NCBI GenBank assembly: GCA_011041825.1
Contig: DRAO01000040.1
Coordinates: 1-7,443 of the forward strand
Direction: 5' to 3'
Source: Chloroflexota bacterium
GTDB lineage: Bacteria; Chloroflexota; Anaerolineae; SpSt-600
Length of the DNA: 7,443 bases
Shown: positions 1 through 6,112 of the stretch, piece by piece
Layout of the letters: each line of letters opens with the position of its first letter
Position numbering within the stretch: the stretch's first letter is position 1
Notes under the pieces: generated by a model
Seen by the model: only the letters and a program-made list of their open reading frames with translations
Database searches by the model: none
What the model was told of the DNA's origin: nothing
Program-made: the position numbers and the translations under genes

Positions 1-12
1 GGCTGGGGGTTT

Positions 13-33
13 CCCAGGGCACGAGGCCCTGGG
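13..33. repeat. GC-rich inverted repeat (hairpin) downstream of smc
   Basis: An 8-bp perfect stem, CCCAGGGC at 13-20 pairing with GCCCTGGG at 26-33, encloses a 5-nt loop. On the plus strand it is followed by only TTT (34-36), and on the minus strand by AAACCCCC, so it lacks a proper U-run in either direction. The octamer GGGTTTCC occurs at 7-14 and again at 31-38, giving a short imperfect direct repeat overlapping the hairpin. It could be a transcript-end structure for the leftward smc operon or part of a small intergenic repeat. No gene is visible in 1-70. Confidence 0.5.
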
Positions 34-45
34 TTTCCTGGGCAG

Positions 46-64
46 CCCGCTGGAAGCGGGTTTT
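46..64 (+). terminator. Candidate intrinsic terminator, reading rightward
   Basis: The stem CCCGCT (46-51) pairs with AGCGGG (55-60) around a GGA loop and is followed at once by TTTT (61-64). This is the form of a short intrinsic terminator for transcription on the plus strand, that is, for a gene converging on smc from beyond the left edge. Read leftward, the same stem is preceded by AAAA and has no U-run after it, so for smc it would be only a stabilising hairpin. The T-run is short, so the call is tentative. Confidence 0.4.
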
Positions 65-70
65 CACTGC

Positions 71-3000
71 TCAGGCCGGGGCTTTTAGCCCTGGCCCAGG
101 CTTTTCGATTTTCAAGGAAATCACCTGTGATACCCCGTCTTCGCCTATGGAGACACCATATAAGGTGTCCGAGGCTTCCACAGTGCCTCGATTGTGAGTT
201 ATCACTATAAACTGAATGCGCTTGGAGAGTTCTTTGAGGACTTTGCAGAAGCGCCCCACATTTGCCTCATCCAGCATAGCATCCACTTCGTCCAGAACAC
301 AGAAGGGCACCGGCTTAACTTTGAGGATGGCAAACAGCAGGGCTACTGCCGTTAATGCCCTTTCCCCACCCGAGAGCATCGCTAGCCTCTTGTGCCTCTT
401 GCCAGGGGGATTGGCCTCTATCTCTATCCCGGCCTCTTCCCAATCCTTGGAATTGGTCAGGATGAGCCTGGCAGTGCCTCCTAAGAAGAGTTCCTTGAAA
501 TAGAGCCTGAAAGCTGCATCCACGGCTTTGAAGGTGCTCATAAAGCGCTTTTCCATCTCTTTATCCAAATCTGCTATCATCCTCCTCAGCCGGGCCAGCC
601 CTTTCTCCAAATCTTCGATTTGCTCCTTGAGGAGGCTATACCTCTCCTCCAGCGCTTTGTATTCCTCCGGGGCTTCCAGGTTTACCGTGCCAAGGCGCTT
701 GAGTTGCCCCTTGAGGTGCTTTATCTCTTCTTCAAGGTTCGGGGGAATCGTCTCAAGCAGGGGGAGCGTCGAGGCCAAAGTTCTCAAAGGCAGGGGGCGC
801 TGGGTGCTGATTGCATCTTGGGCTTGAATCTCCACGAGGCCGAATTCCTCTTGAATGCGCTTCCGCAAGGAAATCAATTCATCACGGGTTCTCTCCTTGT
901 TAAGCTTAGCCTGGTCCAGGAGGATTTCATAGCGGTTAACCTGGCTCTGGCTTTCCTCCCGCTTCATCAATGCCTCTTGCTCTTCCTTATCCAAAGTGGC
1001 TAGCAATCTCTCCTTCTCTTCAGCTTCCGCCAAAAGCCTCTCGTAATGAAGGGCTTTCCCATCCCGCCGCTCTTGAAGGCGAGAGAGGTCATCCAAAGCC
1101 TTTGCTAACCTCAGGGTTGTGTCTTGGAGTTTGCCCTGCAATTTGTGGTGTTCCTCCTCAGCTTTCTGGAGGTCATTTTCCAGCAGTTTCCGGCGGTGGT
1201 CAAGGTTTTCCCTGCGCTCCTGCCAGAGTTTTAATTCGGCCTGGATGGCAGGCAGCTCCTCCTGAGGGCCTAAGGACTCTAGCGCCGCTTCCAATTCACT
1301 CAGCTTTGAGCGCTTCACCTCAAGGGCGGAGAGCAACACTGTCTCCTCTTTCACAAGGGAGCTTCTCTCCTCCTCCAGGCTTGCCAGCCTGGATTTCTGC
1401 CATTTGATTTCCTCTTCCATCCCTCGTATTTGGGCTTCGATCTCGCTCCTCCGAGCAGTGTATGATGCTTCCAAGGCTGCTTTCTTCCCCCTCTCCTCCC
1501 TCAGCTTTTCCTCCAATTCCCGCCGCCTTCGCTCCCGTTCATCCAGGCGGTTGCGCAAATCCTCTTCTTCCTCGGAGAGCTGGACGAGTTCGGTTTCCCA
1601 TTGTCTCCTCTCCCGCTCCAGCTCCATCAAGCCCTTTCGGTTATGCATCCGCTCCACCATCCCGTAGTTGTGCAGCAACTCCCCGTTTAGGGTCACCACC
1701 TGGCAGGGCAATTCCTCTCCCCTGAGGAGTTCCATAACCCGCTTGGCAGTTTCCAAATCCTTGACGATTACCGTTCTCCCCAGGAGAAGCTTGACCAGCG
1801 GGGTCAGCTCTTCCGCACATTCGACCAATTCCAAGGCAATCCCCATCACCTCTTCTGAATCGGGAAGGGCTAAAGGGGGCAGCTCCCGAAGGGAATCGAG
1901 GGGGAACAGGATGTGATGCCCATCCGGGGGAGAGCCTCCCAGCGCTTCCACGGCTTCTCCAAACGACTCGACCACCCATCCATCCAGGAAAGGGGTTAAA
2001 GCTACTTCCAGGGCTTTTTCCAACCCCTCGGGTGCTTTTATGAGCCGGGCTAAGGGGCCTCTCAGATTTCCGCTGAGAAGAGGGGGCTCCTTTGAGCTCA
2101 AGAGGTCATCTGAAGCCTGGAGGCGGGCTTTTATGGCTTCCTGCCGCCCGAGGGTGCGGCTGAGCTCTGCCTTCAACCCCCTTTCCTCTTCCTCAAGCTG
2201 CTCCAGTTCCTCCTTTAGCTTCTGTTCCCGATGGGTTACCTCTTTAATTTCAGCTTCCCGCTTCTCCAGGAGCCATTTCTCATCCGCCCGTGCCTTTTCC
2301 AACCTCTCGGAGGTCAGGGCAAGCTGCCGGTGGATTCTCTCGCCCTCCGCCTCTATGCCAAGACGTTTACGCCTGATGGTTGCCAGTTTGCTCTCAATCT
2401 CGGCCACCTCTGCCCTCAGGGCCCTTATCTTTTGGTCCAGGGCCTCGGTGGAGATTTTCTCGGCTTTAGCCCATAGCTCCCGCTTAGCTTCGGCTTGTGC
2501 TTCCAAGTCCGCTAATTCCCGCTTCACTTGGGCTAGCTTTTCCGAAAGCTGTGCCCGATGCCTCTCCTTTGCCTCCAAGTCCGCCTTTAATTCCTCCTCC
2601 CGCTGCTTAAGGTAAGCTATCCGCTCTTCCAGGACGGCTATTTCCCGGTCAAGCTGGCTGAGTTCCCTCTCCTCAACCGAGATTTTCCTGCGGAGGGATG
2701 CCAATGTTCCCTGGACTTCACTCTTACGGGCACGGATTTTCTGCAACAGGTTCTGACTTTCCTCCAGGGCGCACCGGGCTTCTTCGAGGAGCCCGTGGAT
2801 TTTCTTCTCCTCCTGGGAAGCTTTTTTAAGGGCTTTCGTGCGCAGATACCATTGGTGTCCGTACCAGATTCTCAGCAATTCCTTCAAGTCCTGGGAAAGG
2901 CGCAGGTATTCCTCGGCCTTGCGGCTTTGCTCACGGAGTTTCTCCAACCGGGGGGTTATCTCGGCAAGGATGTCCTTCAGGCGGATCAGGTTCCTCTGGG

Positions 3001-3550
3001 TCTCTTCCATTTCTTGTAGGGCCTTCCGGCGTTTATCCCGGTAGGGTGCTATCCCGGCAGCTTCTTCCAAGAGGATGCGTCTTTCCTGAGGCCGGAGGGA
3101 AAGGGCGGCATCTACCAGGCCCTGCCCGATGAAGGCATAGGTGAGGTGGCTGAGCCCGGCCCGGTTCATCAATTCGTTTATGTCTTTCAGGCGCACCCGG
3201 TCGCCATTTATGAAATATTCGTTCTCGCCTGAGCGATAAGCCCTCCGGGTTATGGTTATCTCAGAAAAATCCAGCGGGATTTTGCCATCGGAGTTATCGA
3301 GGGTTATGGTCCCATAGGCCATCCCCATCCGGGGGCGTTGGGCGCTCCCGGCGAAAATCATATCTTCGGTGCTCTTGCCCCGGAGGACCTTGTAACTCTG
3401 TTCGCCCAGAATCCAGCGGATGGCATCAACCAGGTTTGATTTACCGCTACCGTTCGGTCCTACTATAGCTGTGATGCCCGAATCGAACACCAGCTCGGTT
3501 TTAAGGGCAAAAGATTTATAGCCATAAAGCTCCAGCTTCTTAAGATGCAT
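71..3550 (-). CDS. smc: Chromosome segregation/condensation ATPase SMC
   Basis: Structural maintenance of chromosomes protein, 1159 residues, the usual length for bacterial SMC. As known for the family, it dimerises through its hinge, joins ScpA and ScpB, and uses ATP to organise and segregate the chromosome in the nucleoid. Visible in order: N-terminal head with Walker A GPNGSGKS (residues 31-38) and Q-loop IGQG (141-144); a long Glu/Lys/Arg/Leu-rich coiled coil (about 170-485); a globular hinge (about 493-640); the returning coiled coil; and the C-terminal head with ABC signature LSGGE (1059-1063) and Walker B VLDEVDA with D1087 and E1088. The ATPase residues look intact. The end of the hinge lacks the usual glycine-rich motif (see findings). 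The ATG overlaps the end of rnc by 11 nt and has a GGAG site at 3560-3563, 9 nt upstream inside rnc, so translation is probably coupled. The stop is TGA at 73-71. Confidence 0.97.
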   Translation of the reverse strand: MHLKKLELYGYKSFALKTELVFDSGITAIVGPNGSGKSNLVDAIRWILGEQSYKVLRGKSTEDMIFAGSAQRPRMGMAYGTITLDNSDGKIPLDFSEITITRRAYRSGENEYFINGDRVRLKDINELMNRAGLSHLTYAFIGQGLVDAALSLRPQERRILLEEAAGIAPYRDKRRKALQEMEETQRNLIRLKDILAEITPRLEKLREQSRKAEEYLRLSQDLKELLRIWYGHQWYLRTKALKKASQEEKKIHGLLEEARCALEESQNLLQKIRARKSEVQGTLASLRRKISVEERELSQLDREIAVLEERIAYLKQREEELKADLEAKERHRAQLSEKLAQVKRELADLEAQAEAKRELWAKAEKISTEALDQKIRALRAEVAEIESKLATIRRKRLGIEAEGERIHRQLALTSERLEKARADEKWLLEKREAEIKEVTHREQKLKEELEQLEEEERGLKAELSRTLGRQEAIKARLQASDDLLSSKEPPLLSGNLRGPLARLIKAPEGLEKALEVALTPFLDGWVVESFGEAVEALGGSPPDGHHILFPLDSLRELPPLALPDSEEVMGIALELVECAEELTPLVKLLLGRTVIVKDLETAKRVMELLRGEELPCQVVTLNGELLHNYGMVERMHNRKGLMELERERRQWETELVQLSEEEEDLRNRLDERERRRRELEEKLREERGKKAALEASYTARRSEIEAQIRGMEEEIKWQKSRLASLEEERSSLVKEETVLLSALEVKRSKLSELEAALESLGPQEELPAIQAELKLWQERRENLDHRRKLLENDLQKAEEEHHKLQGKLQDTTLRLAKALDDLSRLQERRDGKALHYERLLAEAEEKERLLATLDKEEQEALMKREESQSQVNRYEILLDQAKLNKERTRDELISLRKRIQEEFGLVEIQAQDAISTQRPLPLRTLASTLPLLETIPPNLEEEIKHLKGQLKRLGTVNLEAPEEYKALEERYSLLKEQIEDLEKGLARLRRMIADLDKEMEKRFMSTFKAVDAAFRLYFKELFLGGTARLILTNSKDWEEAGIEIEANPPGKRHKRLAMLSGGERALTAVALLFAILKVKPVPFCVLDEVDAMLDEANVGRFCKVLKELSKRIQFIVITHNRGTVEASDTLYGVSIGEDGVSQVISLKIEKPGPGLKAPA

Positions 3551-4850
3551 CAGCCCCTTCTCCAGCTAACATCCTGTGGATTTGCTCCCTGATAGCCCTT
3601 GGCAATTTGGAGCGTTTCACAATCTTGGTGATGAGCTTCTCATTATACCCCTCACTCCTCAGATGCTTGGCAATCAACCGGGCACGCTCCTCCTTGCCTT
3701 TTATCAAGAGGTTGGCAACAAGTTGAAATTCCGGGGGCACCACCCTTACCCTTGAGTTGCCGAAGGGCATTTCCTTTACATCAGCCCAGTAGTTAAAGCG
3801 AAGGATGGTTTTATCTTTTTTTACCCTCAGGTCCCCCATCAACTCCACTTTGACGCCTTCCACCTTGAACTGGGCAAAGTGACTGGCGTATTGCTCGTTC
3901 TCCCGCCAATCCAGGGGGAGGATGACGAATTCCTCCAGCCTGCGAGAGATGGCCCTCGCCCCCTTCTTATCAGTTATTATGTCTATGTCATGAGGGGTGA
4001 TGGGGAGGCCACTTAAAGCGGAAGCCGTGCTTCCTGCAATGGCCCACCTGCGTATCCCCTTCAGGTGGCGGAGCACCTCCAGCAAGGCCAGGCGGACTCG
4101 GCGTGGGAGCCTCCAGGAAGGGTCATCAGCCATTTTCCTGTGGAGGGTTCTGAGGGCGGCCTTGGCGGCTTCTATCGAAGCCTGGTGTTTGCTGTTGCCC
4201 TGACCCCTGCCGTAGATTTTATCGCCTATGAAGACGGCAACGGTAAAGGTTTTGGCGTGGTCGGGGCCTTTCTCCTTCAAGGTCTTGTAGACGGGGGTTA
4301 TCCCAAGCCACTCTTGGCTCATCTCCTGGAGGTGGCTTTTAGGGTCCATCTTGCTAGCTTCCCGCAAGATGTGCTCCAGTTCGGGTTCTATGAAGGGTTC
4401 GAGGAAGCGCCTGACGGCTTCCAGCCCTTTATCCAGATAGAGAGCTCCCACCAGCGCCTCGAAAGCGCTCCCTAAGATTGTGGAGCGCTCCCGGCCTCCA
4501 CCTTCCTCCTCACCCCGGCCCATCAATAGGAATTTCCCCAGCCCAAGCTTTCGGGCAAAGCTGGCGAGGGTCTCGCCCTTGACGAGGGAGGCCCTGAACC
4601 AGGTTAAATCACCTTCCCGCATCTCCGGGAATCGGTGGTAGAGGTAATCACCTACCAGGAAATCCAGCACGGCATCGCCCAGGAATTCCAGCCGCTCATT
4701 GTTATCCAAGGGGAAGAGGGGGTTTTCGTTGACATAAGAGCTATGGACGAGGGCCTGGATCAGCAGGGCTTTGTCGTTGAAGTGAAAGCCCAGCTTTTCC
4801 TCCAGCCCCTCGTAATCCACCGAGAAGACATCCTCCCAGGCATCCTTCAT
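3540..4850 (-). CDS. rnc: Ribonuclease III with C-terminal nucleotidyltransferase-like domain (fusion)
   Basis: 436 residues, against roughly 220-250 for ordinary bacterial RNase III. Residues about 10-160 are the RNase III catalytic domain, with signature NERLEFLGDAV (51-61) supplying E52, E55 and D59, and a second motif ending in E131. About 169-238 is a double-stranded RNA-binding domain (KSHLQE start, Ala-rich last helix). The family cleaves dsRNA in rRNA and mRNA maturation in the cytoplasm. After residue 239 a further domain follows with no stop or frameshift. It carries IAGS (271-274), HDIDI (287-291) and VEL (335-337), the hG[GS], Dh[DE]h and h[DE]h motifs of pol-beta-type nucleotidyltransferases. 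One oddity lies in the RNase centre: the acidic residue normally three before E131 is Ser128. ATG 4850 is supported by GGGAGGA at 4861-4867, 10 nt upstream. It lies 20 nt after the threonine synthase-like gene and overlaps smc, as expected for the housekeeping rnc. RNase III identity is near certain; the activity of the tail domain is inferred. Confidence 0.93.
   Translation of the reverse strand: MKDAWEDVFSVDYEGLEEKLGFHFNDKALLIQALVHSSYVNENPLFPLDNNERLEFLGDAVLDFLVGDYLYHRFPEMREGDLTWFRASLVKGETLASFARKLGLGKFLLMGRGEEEGGGRERSTILGSAFEALVGALYLDKGLEAVRRFLEPFIEPELEHILREASKMDPKSHLQEMSQEWLGITPVYKTLKEKGPDHAKTFTVAVFIGDKIYGRGQGNSKHQASIEAAKAALRTLHRKMADDPSWRLPRRVRLALLEVLRHLKGIRRWAIAGSTASALSGLPITPHDIDIITDKKGARAISRRLEEFVILPLDWRENEQYASHFAQFKVEGVKVELMGDLRVKKDKTILRFNYWADVKEMPFGNSRVRVVPPEFQLVANLLIKGKEERARLIAKHLRSEGYNEKLITKIVKRSKLPRAIREQIHRMLAGEGADAS
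3543..4133 (-). other. Nucleotidyltransferase-fold domain fused to RNase III
   Basis: Protein residues 240-436 of the RNase III gene. A basic helix (WRLPRRVRLALLEVL, about 246-260) leads into a beta strand ending in AGS (272-274). Thirteen residues later comes D288-I-D290, followed after a variable stretch by E336 in VEL. The spacing fits the superfamily rule hG[GS]x(9-13)Dh[DE]h with a third acidic residue, so the metal-binding triad appears complete. The C-terminal part (about 385-430) is Lys/Arg-rich and predicted helical. The domain resembles small stand-alone nucleotidyltransferase-like proteins, related in fold to aminoglycoside 2''-adenylyltransferases and MNT proteins. This family likeness comes from memory of motif wording, not from a search. 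The substrate is unknown; RNA ends, a nucleotide or a protein are all possible. Residue 240 is an in-frame Met (ATG 4133-4131), so a separate shorter product cannot be excluded. Confidence 0.7.
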
Positions 4851-4870
4851 AATGATTCACTCCTCCCTGA

Positions 4871-5965
4871 TCAATGGTCTTCTTCACAGCAGGCTTTTAG
4901 CCCGCTCCCCGTGAGGGGGATAACCGTGAGCTGGTCCTCAGGCAAGTTGAGCAAACTCAACCCCGCTAAAGGCACTGCCGAGGTAAGTTCCACATAGAAC
5001 CCCATTGATGCCAGGTCATCCCTGGCCCGGAGTATGCGCTCTTCTTCCACGGCCAGGATTTCACCCCCCGTGGCCCGGACGGCGGCCAGTATCTCCCTGG
5101 CCCTTAAGGGCCGTGCGATGCTTATGCCCTCGGCTAAAGTCGGTTTAGCCACATAGCTGCCCACATCCTCAGCCCCCTTTTTGAAGGCTTCGTAGAGGGG
5201 AGCACAGTTAAGGGACTGAACTCCAAACAGCCGGGGCAGGGAGGGGATAAGCCCCGCCTCCTGAATCTCCTTGAAGCCCTTGTAAATCCCCAGCAGCAAG
5301 GTGCCATGCCCCACCGGCAGCACCACATTATCCGGCGCCCGGCCCAGTTGTTCCCACAGCTCATAGGCAACGGTTTTCATTCCTTCGATGATGAGGGGGT
5401 TGTAGTAATGGCTGGCATAATAGAAGCCTCTATCGGCGGCCTCTCTGACGGCTTCCGCTGCTTTCTCCCTCGGCCCCTCCACGGTTACCAACTCCGCCCG
5501 GTACACGGCTATCTGAGCTCTCTTCGGAGGAGAAGCGTGGGCGGGAACGTAGATGCGGGCTTTTATCCCCGCCCTGGCGCAGTAAGCGGCCAGCGAAGCG
5601 CCTGCATTGCCGGAGGAATCCTCCACCACTTCCTCGACCCCTATGCTCTTGAGGTGGCTCACCAGCACGGTGGTGCCCCTGTCTTTGAAGGAACCCGTGG
5701 GGGCGAGGAATTCCAGCTTGAGGTAGACTGAAGCTCCATCCCGCCGGGCCTTCACCAGAGGGGTGAAGCCTTCACCCATCGTGACGGTTTCCCTCACCGG
5801 AGGAAGCATAGCCCGATAGCGCCAGAGGGAATGCTCCTGCTCCTCTATCTCCTGCGGCCTGAAAGGTTTGAGCTCCGCCAGCAGGAAATATCCCCCGCAT
5901 TCACACCGCCACTTACGGGTGTCCAGAGGATAGCTCCTGCCACAACTCGAACAGGTGAAATGCAT
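4871..5965 (-). CDS. thrC: Threonine synthase-family PLP enzyme (Zn-ribbon type)
   Basis: A 364-residue fold-type II PLP enzyme. Threonine synthase converts O-phosphohomoserine and water to threonine and phosphate in the cytoplasm. A Zn-ribbon-like start carries C5-x2-C8 and C21-x-C23. It is followed by the PLP-lysine motif GSFKDRG with K94, the substrate loop SSGNAGAS (117-124), PVGHGTLLLG (217-226) where threonine synthases usually have a Gly/Asn-rich phosphate-binding loop, and the C-terminal GSGLK (353-357). The start at 5965 is preferred over upstream TTG 6004 and ATG 5998. The promoter places the transcript start near 6000, GAGG lies 8 nt before 5965, and the protein then begins right at the Zn-ribbon as in relatives. 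It is the first gene of the leftward unit, 20 nt before rnc. No other threonine-pathway gene is visible, so a related beta-eliminating or beta-replacing PLP enzyme remains possible. Confidence 0.85.
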   Translation of the reverse strand: MHFTCSSCGRSYPLDTRKWRCECGGYFLLAELKPFRPQEIEEQEHSLWRYRAMLPPVRETVTMGEGFTPLVKARRDGASVYLKLEFLAPTGSFKDRGTTVLVSHLKSIGVEEVVEDSSGNAGASLAAYCARAGIKARIYVPAHASPPKRAQIAVYRAELVTVEGPREKAAEAVREAADRGFYYASHYYNPLIIEGMKTVAYELWEQLGRAPDNVVLPVGHGTLLLGIYKGFKEIQEAGLIPSLPRLFGVQSLNCAPLYEAFKKGAEDVGSYVAKPTLAEGISIARPLRAREILAAVRATGGEILAVEEERILRARDDLASMGFYVELTSAVPLAGLSLLNLPEDQLTVIPLTGSGLKACCEEDH

Positions 5966-5967
5966 AA

Positions 5968-5977
5968 CCTTTCCCTC
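5968..5977 (-). promoter_or_regulatory. Ribosome binding site that fixes the thrC start
   Basis: Read leftward, GAGGGAAAGG ends 2 nt before ATG 5965, with its GAGG core (5977-5974) 8 nt away. It lies in the roughly 35-nt leader expected from the promoter at 6007-6034. The competing starts at 5998 and 6004 sit at or upstream of the predicted transcript start and would have no leader. Confidence 0.65.
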
Positions 5978-6006
5978 ACAAGAGCGAAAGAGTTTCATCG
6001 GCAAGG

Positions 6007-6034
6007 ATTATAACATAATACGAGGTGATTGCAA
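6007..6034 (-). promoter_or_regulatory. Sigma70-type extended -10 promoter for the thrC-rnc-smc unit
   Basis: Read on the minus strand there is a -35 TTGCAA (6034-6029), a 16-nt spacer, and a perfect -10 TATAAT (6012-6007), preceded by TGT (6015-6013), an extended -10 element. The predicted transcript start is close to 6000. The -10 overlaps a small AT-rich inverted repeat (ATTAT-AAC-ATAAT, 6007-6019) that could be chance. This is the only obvious promoter seen for the three leftward genes. Confidence 0.7.
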
Positions 6035-6050
6035 GGCTGAGGGCATCCAT

Positions 6051-6079
6051 TTGACGAAGAGCCGCCTTTCTGGTAAACT
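6051..6079 (+). promoter_or_regulatory. Sigma70-type extended -10 promoter for gcvPB
   Basis: The -35 is TTGACG (6051-6056), followed by a 17-nt spacer and the -10 TAAACT (6074-6079), which matches four of six consensus bases. TGG immediately upstream (6071-6073) gives an extended -10. The predicted start is near 6086, leaving a leader of about 27 nt with the ribosome site at 6101-6107. CTGG (6070-6073) and CCAG (6084-6087) form a weak inverted repeat flanking the -10, a possible but unsupported operator. The -35 is 16 bp from the -35 of the divergent thrC promoter. Confidence 0.6.
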
Positions 6080-6100
6080 AAAGCCAGGTTATCAAAACTC

Positions 6101-6107
6101 AGGAGGG
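6101..6107 (+). promoter_or_regulatory. Strong ribosome binding site of gcvPB
   Basis: AGGAGGG is a near-perfect anti-16S match ending 5 nt before ATG 6113. It decides the start of gcvPB; no other in-frame start near it has a comparable site. Confidence 0.8.
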
Positions 6108-6112
6108 ACCCA

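Larger units (their letters stand above)
71..5965 (-). other. Probable operon thrC - rnc (fusion) - smc
   Basis: Three genes on one strand: a 20-nt gap between the first two, then an 11-nt overlap between rnc and smc. One good promoter lies upstream (6007-6034), and no terminator-like hairpin was noticed between the genes. The rnc-smc adjacency is common in bacteria, often with ftsY following; here the region after smc holds hairpins rather than a close downstream gene. The tight spacing suggests co-transcription and coupled translation. Confidence 0.75.

Noticed and set aside
970..1407. 145-residue open frame on the plus strand, and similar frames at 620-1003, 1404-1667 and 1641-1979
   Set aside because: All lie within smc in other frames; low-complexity composition and no recognisable motifs.
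2040..2615. 191-residue open frame on the plus strand
   Set aside because: It lies wholly inside smc on the opposite strand and its product is a Ser/Arg/Phe-rich mirror of the coiled-coil codons, with no domain or ribosome site. It is a shadow of a Glu/Lys-rich gene.
4895..4922. CCCC-GTGA-GGGG hairpin near the end of the threonine synthase-like gene
   Set aside because: Only a 4-bp stem, inside coding sequence for the conserved GSGLK segment, with no T-run.
4635..4997. 120-residue plus-strand frame across the thrC/rnc junction
   Set aside because: Antisense to two confidently identified genes; no motif and no initiation signal seen.
5966..6004. Longer N-terminus for the threonine synthase-like protein from TTG 6004 or ATG 5998
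   Set aside because: The perfect TATAAT at 6012-6007 puts the transcript start near 6000, so neither would have a leader, while ATG 5965 has a good ribosome site and starts at the Zn-ribbon.
6080..6112. Glycine riboswitch in front of gcvPB
   Set aside because: The predicted leader is only about 27 nt, and the whole gap between the genes is too short for an aptamer; no such fold is visible.
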